This document shows, piece after piece, positions 35,684 through 44,838 of a stretch of DNA of 64,000 nucleotides (the first letter of the stretch is position 1; each line of letters begins with the position of its first letter). The stretch is from the NCBI RefSeq assembly GCF_000519185.1, contig NZ_JAFA01000031.1, positions 1 through 64,000 on the forward strand, in the 5' to 3' direction. This DNA comes from Paraburkholderia nodosa DSM 21604. GTDB taxonomy: Bacteria; Pseudomonadota; Gammaproteobacteria; Burkholderiales; Burkholderiaceae. Under the pieces are notes generated by a model. That model was not told the DNA's origin. It ran no database searches and saw only the letters and a list, made by a program, of their open reading frames with translations. A program made the translations under genes and the position numbers.

Positions 35684-36691
35684 TCAGTGATACCCTTCGC
35701 CCGGCCGAACCTTGCCGCGAAACACGTAATAGCTCCACGCTGTGTACATGAGAATGAACGGCAGAATGAAAAGCGCGCCCACGAGCGAGAACAACTGGCT
35801 TTGCGGCGGCGAAGCCGCGTCCCAGAGCGTAATGGAGGGCGGCACGATATGCGGCCAAAGGCTGATGGCGAGGCCGCTATAGCCGAGGAAAATGACCATC
35901 AGCGTAATGATGAACGGCATGACCGTTGCCCGGCGCGCGAGCGAGCGCAGCTTCGCGAGGAAACCGAGGATGAGAAGCACCGGTACAGGAAGAAAGAACA
36001 GCAGGTTCGGCATCGTGAACCAGCGGTGCGCGATGGCCGGGTGCGCAAGCGGCGTCCAGAGGCTCACGAGACCGATCGCGATCAGCAACGCCCACGCAAG
36101 CGTGTACGAAAGCTGGTACATGTGCGTCTGCAATGGCCCTTCGGTCTTCATGATGAGCCACGTGCAGCCCAATTGCGCGTAGGCCGCAAGCAGCGCGACG
36201 CCGCAAAAAAGCGGGAACGGTCGCAACCAGTCGAGCGAGCCGCCTACCCACTCGTTGTTGCGCACCGGAAAACCGTCGATGAATGCACCCAACACCACGC
36301 CCTGCGCGAATGTCGCGACGAGCGAACCGCCGATGAATGCGAGATCCCACAAATACCGCCGGTGCTCGTGGGCCTTGAAGCGAAATTCGAAGGCCACGCC
36401 GCGAAAGATCAGTCCGATGAGCATGATGATGAGCGGCAGATACAACGCGCTCAGCACGACGGAATACGCAAGCGGAAACGCGCCATAAAGCCCCGCGCCG
36501 CCCAGCACGAGCCAGGTCTCGTTGCCGTCCCACACGGGCGCCACCGTATTCATCATCACGTCGCGCTCTTCCTTGTCGCGCACGGTGAAGAACAGCAACC
36601 CGATGCCGAGGTCGAAGCCGTCCATCACGACATACATCATGATGCCGAATGCGATGATCGCGGCCCAGATCAAGGTGATATCGACGCCCAT
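35684..36691 (-). CDS. cioB: Cytochrome bd (cyanide-insensitive type) quinol oxidase subunit II
   Basis: A 335-residue, eight-helix membrane protein. It has the family start LIWAAIIAFGIMMYVVMDGFDLGIG, the conserved APVWDGNETWLVLGG loop, RGVAFEFRFK and a C-terminal MYTAWSYYVFRGKV. It forms the oxidase with the upstream CioA. A good start at 36691 leaves 28 bases to cioA. CydB is the general family name. Confidence 0.92.
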   Translation of the reverse strand: MGVDITLIWAAIIAFGIMMYVVMDGFDLGIGLLFFTVRDKEERDVMMNTVAPVWDGNETWLVLGGAGLYGAFPLAYSVVLSALYLPLIIMLIGLIFRGVAFEFRFKAHEHRRYLWDLAFIGGSLVATFAQGVVLGAFIDGFPVRNNEWVGGSLDWLRPFPLFCGVALLAAYAQLGCTWLIMKTEGPLQTHMYQLSYTLAWALLIAIGLVSLWTPLAHPAIAHRWFTMPNLLFFLPVPVLLILGFLAKLRSLARRATVMPFIITLMVIFLGYSGLAISLWPHIVPPSITLWDAASPPQSQLFSLVGALFILPFILMYTAWSYYVFRGKVRPGEGYH

Positions 36692-36719
36692 TGAATCGCC
36701 TCCATTTCCGTTCTTCGGG

Positions 36720-38150
36720 TCACTCCTGGGTCGGCGCCCGCTCGACGCGCTCGGGCGCCGCCGAAAGCGGCCGCGCCGGCGTGCGCGAGCGTCCCGCGCC
36801 GCCTTCCGTCACGCGCTCGCCCTCGTGCGGCTCTGGCCCCTTGCGCACGAGCCGGAGGATATAAAGGATGCCCGTGCCGAACAGCGCGAAATAAACGACG
36901 ACGAAAATCGCGAGGCTCAGGCCAACCTGTGCGGGAGGCGTCGGCGAGGTGGCGTCCACGGTGCGCATGACGCCGTAGATGACCCACGGCTGGCGCCCCA
37001 CTTCGGTCGTGACCCAGCCCGCAAGCAGCGCGATGAGGCCTGCCGCGCCCATCCATTGCGCGAAAGCCAGGAACGGACGCGACGAATACAGCTTGCCGCG
37101 CAGCCGCAGCAGGAGCGCCCACAGGCCCATCGCGATCATGAGGAGGCCCATGCCCACCATCGCGCGAAAGCTCCAGAAGACGATCGTCGAATCGGGCCGG
37201 TCTTCGGGCGGGAACGATTTCAGAGCCGGAATTTGCCGCGTCAGGCTATGCGTGAGGATGAGGCTGCCGAGCACGGGAACCTCCACGGCAAAGCGTGTTT
37301 GCTCGGCCTTCATGTCGGGCCAGCCGAACAGGATGAGCGGCGAAGGCTGGCCTGGAATGTTCTCCCAGTGACCTTCGATGGCCGCGATCTTCGCGGGCTG
37401 ATGCTCGAGCGTATTGAGGCCGTGCGCGTCGCCCACTACAGCCTGGATCGGCGCGACGATCACCGCCATCCACATGGCCATCGAAAGCGCGGTGCGGATC
37501 GGCGTGTTGTCGTTGCGGCGGCGCAGATGCCAAGCCGAACTCGCGCCCACGAAACACGCGGTGGCGAGAAACGCGGCAATGGCCATATGCGCGAGACGGA
37601 ACGGGAACGAGGGATTGAAGACGACGGCGAGCCAGTCGACGGGCACCGCGCGGCCATCGATGATCCGGTAACCCTGCGGCGTCTGCATCCAGCTATTGGA
37701 CGAGAGTATCCAGAACATGGAAACGAGCGTGCCGAGCGCGACCATCGCCGTGGAAAGAAAATGCAGGCCCCGCCCCACGCGGTTCCAGCCGAACAACATC
37801 ACCCCGAGAAAGCCGGCTTCCAGAAAAAAAGCCGTGAGCACTTCGTAAGTCAGCAGCGGCCCGGTGATGCCGCCCGCAAAGTACGCAAAGCGGCTCCAGT
37901 TCGTGCCGAACTGCCACGCCATCACGACGCCCGAAACCACGCCCATGCCGAAGTTCACGGCAAAGATCTTCGACCAGTGGTGGTATAGATCCCGGTAAGC
38001 CTCGCGCCCGGTCTTGAGCCAGAGTGCCTCGAGCACGGCCAGGAAACTCGCGAGCCCGATCGTAATGGCCGGAAAGATGATGTGAAAGCCGATCGTGAAG
38101 CCGAACTGGATGCGCGCGAGAATGAAGGCCGTCGTGTTCGAAGTATCCAT
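36720..38150 (-). CDS. cioA: Cytochrome bd (cyanide-insensitive type) quinol oxidase subunit I
   Basis: A 476-residue haem-bearing subunit reducing oxygen with ubiquinol. ATG 38150 gives the usual start (ILARIQFGFTIGFHIIFPA), including the conserved haem-ligand His. Other markers are GTNWSRFA, the quinol-loop region with WENIPGQPSPLILFGWPD, and FWSFRAMVGMGLL. The short quinol loop is the pattern of CioA rather than E. coli CydA. It heads the three-gene cioAB-DUF2474 operon. Such oxidases serve in low oxygen or with cyanide and are unrelated to the neighbouring sugar-acid genes. Confidence 0.92.
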   Translation of the reverse strand: MDTSNTTAFILARIQFGFTIGFHIIFPAITIGLASFLAVLEALWLKTGREAYRDLYHHWSKIFAVNFGMGVVSGVVMAWQFGTNWSRFAYFAGGITGPLLTYEVLTAFFLEAGFLGVMLFGWNRVGRGLHFLSTAMVALGTLVSMFWILSSNSWMQTPQGYRIIDGRAVPVDWLAVVFNPSFPFRLAHMAIAAFLATACFVGASSAWHLRRRNDNTPIRTALSMAMWMAVIVAPIQAVVGDAHGLNTLEHQPAKIAAIEGHWENIPGQPSPLILFGWPDMKAEQTRFAVEVPVLGSLILTHSLTRQIPALKSFPPEDRPDSTIVFWSFRAMVGMGLLMIAMGLWALLLRLRGKLYSSRPFLAFAQWMGAAGLIALLAGWVTTEVGRQPWVIYGVMRTVDATSPTPPAQVGLSLAIFVVVYFALFGTGILYILRLVRKGPEPHEGERVTEGGAGRSRTPARPLSAAPERVERAPTQE

Positions 38151-38549
38151 GCCAGGTGCCCAATGCCAACGTATGCGCCCTGCCATGCATCCTGCGTTCT
38201 CGCCGCATGGCCGGTGCGCACAGCTAGTGTTCACTGATTCGTTGAGGACACCCACACCTGCGACGAGAGTGGGCAGCAAAAAATACGACAAAGTCGTCGG
38301 CGACGTGGGTCGCGCCGGTCATCACAGCATACGCGGCTTCCGATGAACCGGCGATAAAGTGGGCAAGCGCGCATGGGGTTGCGCGCCGGCGTTCAGACCA
38401 CCCGGTTATTCACCTTGATGGCCGTTGCGCCCGCCGCATTCACCGTCAATATCGATCGACGGCTGCCGTTCCGGTCAAGGTTTGGAATCGTCTCGTTTCG
38501 CATCGCGCGGGGTGGTCCTCCCGCCGACCCGGCAGCCTTAACCCGCCGT
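38151..38549. other. Intergenic region upstream of cioA
   Basis: No gene is supported. It must contain the cioA promoter and the end of the AtuA-like operon. I see no convincing FNR or Anr dyad. Confidence 0.5.
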
Positions 38550-38864
38550 TCATTCGGTAACGTCACCCACTTCGATATCGAGCAGCGCCATGCTCATCGA
38601 CTTGCCGTGCGCGTCCAGCGCCAGCGAACGCGTGACGCCTCCCCCCAGCGCGTTACCGAGCACGAAATTGAACGCGCCCAGCAGCGGCAGTTCGTAGCGC
38701 ACGACCTCACCTTTGACCACGTCGGCGAGATGAGCCTTGACGCGCTCCGGCGTCAAGACGTTGCGCAGATGGGCGTAGTGCTTTGCGTCGTAGCAGATCA
38801 CGGAAATATTCAGCGTATTGCCTTTGTCGCCGGTGCGGCCATGGGCCAGTTCACGCAGTTTCAT
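38550..38864 (-). CDS. Small partner protein of the AtuA-like gene
   Basis: A 104-residue protein starting MKLRELAHGRTGDKGNTLNI, overlapping the AtuA-like gene by 14 bases. This R-T-G-D-K-G-N motif marks the small domain that in some proteins is fused to the C-terminus of AtuA/DUF1446 and in others, as here, is a separate gene. The two very probably form one functional unit. Its biochemical role is not known. Confidence 0.82.
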   Translation of the reverse strand: MKLRELAHGRTGDKGNTLNISVICYDAKHYAHLRNVLTPERVKAHLADVVKGEVVRYELPLLGAFNFVLGNALGGGVTRSLALDAHGKSMSMALLDIEVGDVTE

Positions 38865-40224
38865 CGCTTGCCTCGACAACCTGGAAAGCCGGATTTACCT
38901 GTTCGCGTGGCAGCAACACGGACTGCACGGCGAGCACCTCGCGAGTCGTCTTCGTTACGCCGCCGCCGCCCGCAGGTCCGTTGGTGTAAAGCGTTTCGAC
39001 CTCGTTGCCGATGCGCGCCGCTTCCTTCGCGTTCGCCGTGCGCCCCGCCACGCGAATACGCACTTCGTACGGCTCGTCGTGATTCGCCGCGAGTGCATCC
39101 CCATAGAGGGCATTCATGCCGATCACGTCGAAGCGCAGTTCGTTCGTGTCGACGCCCGTGGTCACGAGGCGCTCCCGCACGATGTCGAGCGCGAGTCGCG
39201 CACGTTCAACCGCGCCCGGGCCGCCGTAGGAAATCTGCCCCTCGCCGATGTGGCCGTCGACATACGCAACCGACACCTTCAGCGTTCCAGTGCGCGTGCT
39301 GCCGCGCCCGCCCGTCACACGCACGCGGTCTTGCGCCTCTTCGACGACACGTACCTCGGAGAAATCAGCGACGACATCGGGTTGAAAGTAGCGTTGCGGA
39401 TCGTGAATCTCGTAGAGCAACTGCTCCTTGCATGTCGCCTCGGTCACGCGGCCGCCCGCATGCGGCACCTTCGTCACGACGACGCTGCCATCGGCGCTCA
39501 CTTCGCCGATCGGAAAACCCAGCCGCGCGAGATCCGGTACGTCCTTGAACCCGGGATCGGCGAAGTAGCCGCCTGTGACCTGCCCGGCGCATTCGAGCAA
39601 ATGCCCGACGACGGTCGCCTGTCCGAGCGTGTTCCAGTCGTCCATGCGCCAGCCGAACTCGTGAATAAGCGGTGCCGTGAACAACGACGGGTCCGCGACG
39701 CGCCCCGTCAGCACGATATCCGCGCCCGCCGCGAGCGCCTCGACAATCGGCGCCGCGCCGAGGTACGCATTCGCCGAAACGATGCGGTCCGTGTAGTGGC
39801 TGACATCGTCGCCGGACTCTTCGAAGCGCAGTTGGGAACGCAGGACGACATCGAGCACATCGTCGCCAGTGACGGCGGCAATCTTCAGTCCGCTGAGTCC
39901 AAGCGCCTGCGCGATCTGCGCGGTCCTGATCGCCGCTGCACGCGGATTCGCCGCGCCCATGTTCGAAATGATCCGTACGCGGTTGCGCACGGCGACCGGC
40001 AGCACGGCGCGCATGCGCGCTTCGAGCAGCGGATCGTAGCCGAGTGCGGGATCGTGGCGGCGCGTCTGTTGGGCGATCGCGACCGTGCGTTCCGCGAGGC
40101 ATTCGAATACGAGGTAGTCCAGCGCGCCGTGCTCGGCGAGTTCGACAGCGGGTTCGATGCGGTCGCCCGAGTAGCCTGCGCCCGCGCCTATCCGTATGCG
40201 CCTTGGTGATTCGGTCCGGTTCAT
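38851..40224 (-). CDS. AtuA-like (DUF1446) family protein
   Basis: A 457-residue protein of the acyclic-terpene-utilisation AtuA family. Markers: RIGAGAGYSGDRIEPAVELA at the N-terminus, RIISNMGAANPRAAA, DIVLTGRVADPSLF and GQVTGGYFADPG. ATG 40224 is used; AGGAG lies 11 bases upstream. It follows the CitMHS transporter gene by 18 bases and overlaps the small partner gene. Family members occur in acyl-CoA and terpenoid catabolism, but the reaction is unproven. No acyl-CoA genes are adjacent here. Confidence 0.83.
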   Translation of the reverse strand: MNRTESPRRIRIGAGAGYSGDRIEPAVELAEHGALDYLVFECLAERTVAIAQQTRRHDPALGYDPLLEARMRAVLPVAVRNRVRIISNMGAANPRAAAIRTAQIAQALGLSGLKIAAVTGDDVLDVVLRSQLRFEESGDDVSHYTDRIVSANAYLGAAPIVEALAAGADIVLTGRVADPSLFTAPLIHEFGWRMDDWNTLGQATVVGHLLECAGQVTGGYFADPGFKDVPDLARLGFPIGEVSADGSVVVTKVPHAGGRVTEATCKEQLLYEIHDPQRYFQPDVVADFSEVRVVEEAQDRVRVTGGRGSTRTGTLKVSVAYVDGHIGEGQISYGGPGAVERARLALDIVRERLVTTGVDTNELRFDVIGMNALYGDALAANHDEPYEVRIRVAGRTANAKEAARIGNEVETLYTNGPAGGGGVTKTTREVLAVQSVLLPREQVNPAFQVVEASDETA

Positions 40225-40242
40225 GACTGCTACCACTCCTGT

Positions 40243-41547
40243 TTACAGCGGAAACACGCCCAGCACGACGCACGCGATCGTCATGACGATCGACGCGCCG
40301 AACAGCAGCGGAAACGTGAACTTCTGATGATCGGCGAGATCGATTCCACACAGGCCGACGACGAGAAATGTCGCCGGCGTGAGCGGGCTCACGGGAAAGC
40401 CAGTGGTCATCTGGCCGAGCAGCGCGGCCTGGCCGATGTGCACCGCCGGCACACCGAGCTGCGACGCCACTTCGGCGATCACCGGCAGCACGCCGAAATA
40501 AAACGAATCGGGGTCGAAGAGCATCGAGAGCGGCATGGACAGCACGCCGAGCACGACCGGAATGTGCCCGGCAAACGCAGGCGGCACGAAACCGACCGCC
40601 GCCTGCGCCATCGCCTTGAGCATGCCGCTGCCCTGCATGATGCCGGTGAACACGCCCGCTGCGAGCAGAATGCCCGCCATCATCAGCGCGGCGCGCGCGT
40701 GGGCGTCGATGCGCTTGCGCTGCATGTCGACGTTCGGGTAGTTCACCATCAGCGCGATGCACAAACCCACCATGAACATGATCGCGGGCGGAATCTTCTC
40801 GCCCATCACGACCATCGTGCCGAGCACGATGAGCGTCAGCACGATGTTGAACCAGAAATGCTTCGGGCGGCGCAGCGCCTGCTCCTCGGCTGTGAGTTCG
40901 CGTTTGGGCAGCGCAATCGTGCCGCTGGCGGAGGAATAGCCGAGGCGCTTTTCCTCGCGCCTGCCGAGCCACCAGGCCATGCTGAACACGAACACGAGGC
41001 CGATCGCCTGGACCGGGATCAGGGGATTGAAAAGCGCAGATATCGGCAGATGCAGCGACGCCGATGCGCGGATCATCGGCCCCGTCCACGGCAGGAAGTT
41101 GATGCCCGCCGCCATCGAAACGGCCGCCGCCAGCACGCGCTTGTCCATGTTCAGGCGCTCGTACAGCGGCAGCATGGCGGGGATGGTGACGAGAAAGCAC
41201 ACGGCGCCCGAGCCGTCGAGGTGAATGAGCAGCGCGAGCAGCGTCGTGCCCACCACGATACGCGTCGGTTTGGTGCCGACCGTGCGCAGGATGCGGTCGA
41301 TGATCGGATCGAGCGTGCCCGCGTCCGTGATCGTGCCGAAATAGAGAATCGCGAACACGAACATGCCGACGACGGGTGCGAGGCCTTTCAATCCGTCGAT
41401 GACGAACTTGCTCGTCTGAAAGCCGAATCCGCCGATCAGCGACGCGACGATCGGCACGATGATGAGCGCGACGAGCGGCGACATGCGTTTTGAAAGAATC
41501 GCGGCCAGCAACACCACGATCGTCACGAGCCCCAGCAACGGCAGCAT
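40243..41547 (-). CDS. CitMHS-family (citrate-metal:proton symporter type) transporter
   Basis: A 434-residue, eleven- to twelve-helix transporter with the family features ILSKRMSPLVALIIVPIVAS, LLALLIHLDGSGAVCFLVTIPAMLPLY and FLPWTGPMIRASASL. A GGAGA precedes ATG 41547. It heads the three-gene minus-strand unit with the AtuA-like pair and is divergent from a LysR gene that probably regulates it. Substrate could be citrate or another tricarboxylate or related acid. Confidence 0.88.
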   Translation of the reverse strand: MLPLLGLVTIVVLLAAILSKRMSPLVALIIVPIVASLIGGFGFQTSKFVIDGLKGLAPVVGMFVFAILYFGTITDAGTLDPIIDRILRTVGTKPTRIVVGTTLLALLIHLDGSGAVCFLVTIPAMLPLYERLNMDKRVLAAAVSMAAGINFLPWTGPMIRASASLHLPISALFNPLIPVQAIGLVFVFSMAWWLGRREEKRLGYSSASGTIALPKRELTAEEQALRRPKHFWFNIVLTLIVLGTMVVMGEKIPPAIMFMVGLCIALMVNYPNVDMQRKRIDAHARAALMMAGILLAAGVFTGIMQGSGMLKAMAQAAVGFVPPAFAGHIPVVLGVLSMPLSMLFDPDSFYFGVLPVIAEVASQLGVPAVHIGQAALLGQMTTGFPVSPLTPATFLVVGLCGIDLADHQKFTFPLLFGASIVMTIACVVLGVFPL

Positions 41548-41607
41548 GTTGTGTCTCCAGTCTTGTCTTTTAGTGCGGACCAGCGTAAGTTCGGCGCTGC
41601 AATAACG

Positions 41608-41623
41608 CAATTGAAATGAATTG
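41608..41623. promoter_or_regulatory. Candidate LysR operator in the divergent promoter
   Basis: CAATT (41608-41612) and AATTG (41619-41623) form a perfect dyad separated by 6 bases. It is 22 bases before the LysR start and 60 before the transporter start, the usual position for a LysR recognition site controlling both genes. Confidence 0.5.
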
Positions 41624-41645
41624 ATCGCAGCTATCACAGTTCGTT

Positions 41646-42542
41646 ATGGATCTCAATCTCCGTGACATTCGTGCTTTCGTGACCGTGGCGCACGCGGGCA
41701 ACTTCACGCGCGCGGCGGCCAGGCTGCATTTGTCGCAGCCCGCGCTAACCGTGCAGATTCGACGCCTCGAGGAAACCGTGGGCGCGCGTTTGTTCGATCG
41801 CAACAGCCGCAGCGTGGCGCTGACCCAAACGGGCCGCGAATTGCTGCCTATCCTGACGCGATCGCTAAGCGATATGGAGCAGGCTCTTAGAGATGCGCGC
41901 GCGCTCGGCGACGGGTCGAGCGGCACGGTGCGACTCGCGTGCCTGCCGACCTTCGCCGCCAGTGCGCTGCCCGAGCTGATCCAGGCGTTTCGCCAGCGCG
42001 TGCCACAGGCGCGGTTTCAGGTTCGCGATGTCGTCGCGAGCGCCGTCAACGCACTCGTGCGCAATGAAGAGGTGGATATTGGCCTGACCGGCGGCCATAG
42101 CGTCGATGCGACACTCGATATCCTGCAGACGGGCGAGGACCGGCTCGTGATCGTGTGTCCGAAGACCCACCCGCTTGCGCGCAAGCGCACGGTGACGGTC
42201 GACGACTTCGCTTCGCTGCCGCTGGTGCTGACCGCGCCGGGAACCAGTGTGCGCGCGGTGGTGGACGCCGCGCTGTCGAACGCGCGCTGCACGCCCGATA
42301 TCGCATGCGAGCCGATGTACATGATGACCGCGGTTGCGATGGTGCGCGGCGGCCTCGGGATCTCCGTGCTTCCGGAATCCGCGCGCGAAGTGCATGCCGA
42401 GCGCGGTCTCGTTATGAGGCCGATCGACGATCCGGCGTTCGTGCGCCCGATTGCGCTCGTCAAGAAGCGCGGTCGCACGCTGCCTCGTGTGACTGAGGAT
42501 TTTGTCGATACGGTCGATCTTGGGGGGCAAGGTGGGGGGTAA
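41646..42542 (+). CDS. LysR-family transcriptional regulator
   Basis: A 298-residue regulator. The N-terminal helix-turn-helix reads IRAFVTVAHAGNFTRAAARLHLSQPALTVQIRRLEE in outline (residues 6-41), followed by LFDRNSRSVALTQTGRELL. The effector domain resembles the CynR/CbbR group (VRLACLPTFAASALPELIQAF). It diverges from the CitMHS/AtuA-like operon and converges on the BON gene, so it most probably controls the former in response to its acid substrate. Confidence 0.9.
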   Translation: MDLNLRDIRAFVTVAHAGNFTRAAARLHLSQPALTVQIRRLEETVGARLFDRNSRSVALTQTGRELLPILTRSLSDMEQALRDARALGDGSSGTVRLACLPTFAASALPELIQAFRQRVPQARFQVRDVVASAVNALVRNEEVDIGLTGGHSVDATLDILQTGEDRLVIVCPKTHPLARKRTVTVDDFASLPLVLTAPGTSVRAVVDAALSNARCTPDIACEPMYMMTAVAMVRGGLGISVLPESAREVHAERGLVMRPIDDPAFVRPIALVKKRGRTLPRVTEDFVDTVDLGGQGGG

Positions 42543-42548
42543 CGCAGC

Positions 42549-42932
42549 TCAACGGCCGCCGCCGTGACTCGTTCGTACCGTTAAACGATTCGAAACCGCT
42601 CTGACGCCGCGAACCGACCTTGCCGCGCTACTGGCCCGCTCGATCTGTGAACGCTGTGGTACCCACCCAGTCAGCGTAGCGATGCCGCCGCGCACCTGTA
42701 CGTGAATATTCATGGAGTTCAGCCCAGGATTGCGCACGAGAGCTCGACGGACGTCGCCAGCCAGCATGGTATCGGACCTCCGTCGCGGCGCGGCCGTTGC
42801 AACCGCCGCCGTTTGCGCGGAGCTGTCGACAGGTGGACTTACCGTTGTTTGTGCGCCGGCACAGGGTGCGCCGCCTGCGATGGCAATTGCCAGCGCGGCA
42901 CCGACCACTTGTCCTCCAAGGCGACTTCCCAT
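42549..42932 (-). CDS. BON-domain secreted protein
   Basis: A 127-residue exported protein. GGAGG lies 7 bases before ATG 42932, which starts a signal-like segment (VVGAALAIAIAGGAPCAGAQ). One BON domain spans about residues 55-125 (VRRALVRNPGLNSMNIHVQV, ATLTGWVPQRSQIERASSAA, VRAVSNRLTV). BON proteins act at the envelope under osmotic or other stress. It is read away from the XRE gene across a 414-base gap. Confidence 0.83.
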   Translation of the reverse strand: MGSRLGGQVVGAALAIAIAGGAPCAGAQTTVSPPVDSSAQTAAVATAAPRRRSDTMLAGDVRRALVRNPGLNSMNIHVQVRGGIATLTGWVPQRSQIERASSAARSVRGVRAVSNRLTVRTSHGGGR

Positions 42933-43346
42933 GCTTCCTCCGGGTCGGCTTCCGAACGGCACCTCGCGACGAACGCTCTCGCGTGAGCCCAACAGCGCGC
43001 GCAACGATAGGACGGACACCCGACGTGCTCATGCGTGGATATCGTCACTGCTCAATATAGCTGCTCGTCGCGCACACGAGAGACCGATCGCCAGTACAGA
43101 TGTCACAGGCTTTGACACCGGTATTTGAAGGCCCTTCGGAAAGGGTCCGAATACCGCAACCCGGGGAGAGCCTCGGCGGCGATCCGGTGGTGCACAGCAA
43201 CGGTCGTGAGTTGCCTTGCTGCAGCGAAGATTACATGCGACGTAATTGCTCGAAATGGCGACGAATCGATAATTTCCGCTATCCGGTCGAGCGCGGTTGT
43301 CCATCGATCGCAACGGACCGTTTGTTCTTATACATACGGAAAGACC
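42933..43346. other. Divergent intergenic region between the BON and XRE genes
   Basis: No gene is supported in these 414 bases. The region holds the first copy of the shared XRE palindrome (43229-43248) and a likely -10 box GATAAT near 43268. Confidence 0.5.
43229..43248 (+). promoter_or_regulatory. XRE operator, copy 1 (own promoter)
   Basis: GATTACA-TGCGAC-GTAATTG, a dyad with 6-bp centre. The terminal TTG begins a -35 element (TTGCTC), with GATAAT about 16 bases downstream and the XRE start 98 bases away. Copies 2 and 3 lie at 44191 and 45496. Confidence 0.8.
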
Positions 43347-44192
43347 ATGAGCACATTGGACCTCAACCAGCGAGTATCGAGGGAACTGGGTGAATTGCTC
43401 CGCTATTGGCGAGAAGTGCGAGGCGTCAGCCAGCTCGATCTCTCGCTCGACGCGGGCCTCTCGCAGCGGCAGATCAGCTTCATCGAGAGCGGCCGAAGCG
43501 TGCCGGGCCGGCAGACGCTGCTGAATATCGCGCAGTCGCTCGACGTGCCGCTATGCGAGCGCAACGTTCTGCTGCTGTCGGCCGGATACGCACCGATGTA
43601 TTCGGAAGCGGCGTGGAATGCCCAGGAGATGTCGCTGGTGACAGGCGCGGCCAGGCGTGTTCTGCAGCAGCACGAGCCGTTTCCCGCGATCGTCATGGAC
43701 CGGTACTGGAACGTGCTGATGACCAACCGTGCGGCGCCGGACTTCTTCAACTGCTTCGTCGATATGGCGGCACGCGCGGGGCCGCGCAACATCCTGCACC
43801 TGATCTTCGATCCCCGAGGCTTGCGGCCCCATTTGGCCAACTGGGATGCCGTGGCACACAGCCTTATCCAGCGCGTGCAGCGCGAATCGGTGGGCCACGT
43901 CGTCGATCTTCAGACTAAACAGCTCCTCGACGCGCTGCTGTCCTACCCCGGCGTGCGCCCCGAATGGCGATCGAAAGGGATGGCCGGTTCTGCGTCCACG
44001 CTGCCGATGGTGCCGATGGCCTTCATCAACGACGGCGGCGTGCTCAACTACTTCTCGATGATCACAACGGTCGGAACACCGCTGGCGGTCGCTGCCCAGG
44101 AACTGCGGATCGAATGCATGTTTCCCGCCGACGACGCAACCGAAGCGCGGCACATCGCTCTGCTCGACGCGGCCCGAGATTTGGCTCGCTGA
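43347..44192 (+). CDS. XRE-family regulator with MmyB-like ligand-binding domain
   Basis: A 281-residue regulator. Residues 8-65 form a helix-turn-helix (LGELLRYWREVRGVSQLDLS, AGLSQRQISFIESGRSVPGR). The rest is the PAS-like MmyB/MLTR ligand-binding domain (FPAIVMDRYWNVLMTNRAAP, PRNILHLIFDPRGLRPHLANW, FSMITTVGTPLAVAAQELRIE). ATG 43347 starts the domain cleanly. It shares a palindromic operator with the next gene and with the gene at 45.7 kb. MmyB-like regulators often sense small metabolites, including fatty acids. Confidence 0.92.
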   Translation: MSTLDLNQRVSRELGELLRYWREVRGVSQLDLSLDAGLSQRQISFIESGRSVPGRQTLLNIAQSLDVPLCERNVLLLSAGYAPMYSEAAWNAQEMSLVTGAARRVLQQHEPFPAIVMDRYWNVLMTNRAAPDFFNCFVDMAARAGPRNILHLIFDPRGLRPHLANWDAVAHSLIQRVQRESVGHVVDLQTKQLLDALLSYPGVRPEWRSKGMAGSASTLPMVPMAFINDGGVLNYFSMITTVGTPLAVAAQELRIECMFPADDATEARHIALLDAARDLAR

Positions 44193-44210
44193 TTACCAGT
44201 CATGTAATTG
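44191..44210 (+). promoter_or_regulatory. XRE operator, copy 2 (promoter of the CMD-family gene)
   Basis: GATTACC-AGTCAT-GTAATTG, starting within the last codon of the XRE gene. TTGGCG (from 44208) can serve as -35 with TAACCT 17 bases downstream. The CMD gene starts 80 bases away. Confidence 0.8.
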
Positions 44211-44289
44211 GCGAGGCTCCTTTCTCTCACTAACCTGTGCTTGTCGCCTGATCGATCTCAGCGACACCTTCAACTCTCAAGGAAATATC

Positions 44290-44838
44290 GTGGCTCACTT
44301 CCCCATCTATACGCTGGATTCCGCCCCTGAACAATCGAAGCCCGCGCTGAACGGGCTCGCCCAGGCCTTCGGCATGGTGCCCAATATCGCTGGCGCAATT
44401 GCCGGCTCGCCGAAGCTGATCAATGGCCTCGTCGGGCTGTTTCAGCAGGCGCATGGCGGCAACTTTTCCGAAGCACACGTCCAGACGCTGCTGCTCACCA
44501 ATGCGGTGACCAATGGCGCCACCTGGCCGGTCGCATTTCACTCGTGCCTCGGGCTCAAGGAAGGCCTGAGCGAGGCCGACGTGAAGGCGATCCGCGAACG
44601 CCGCCTCCCGGAGGACCCCAAGCTTGCGGCGCTATCGCGCCTGGCACGCACGCTGATCGAAAAGCGCGGCCACGCCGACGATCACGACATCGCTGCGTTC
44701 ACCGAAGCTGGTTTCGATCAGGCACTGGTGCTCGACGTCATCCTCGTGGTCGCCGCCTCGACGATCACGAACTACACCGCAAGCGTTACCCAGCCGCCCC
44801 TCGAAGAAATGTTCCAGCCCTACGCGTGGAAGGCGTGA
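44290..44838 (+). CDS. Carboxymuconolactone-decarboxylase-family protein lacking the CxxC motif
   Basis: A 182-residue all-helical protein of the CMD/AhpD superfamily, starting at GTG 44290 with AAGGA 7 bases upstream. The usual C-x-x-C-x3-H site is NGATWPVAFH here: both cysteine positions are A77 and P80 while H84 is kept, so thiol peroxidase activity is unlikely. It keeps the flanking LLLTNAVTN and HSCLGLKEGL helices. Its promoter carries the XRE palindrome. The substrate is unknown; role as a decarboxylase or binding protein is possible. Confidence 0.85.
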   Translation: MAHFPIYTLDSAPEQSKPALNGLAQAFGMVPNIAGAIAGSPKLINGLVGLFQQAHGGNFSEAHVQTLLLTNAVTNGATWPVAFHSCLGLKEGLSEADVKAIRERRLPEDPKLAALSRLARTLIEKRGHADDHDIAAFTEAGFDQALVLDVILVVAASTITNYTASVTQPPLEEMFQPYAWKA

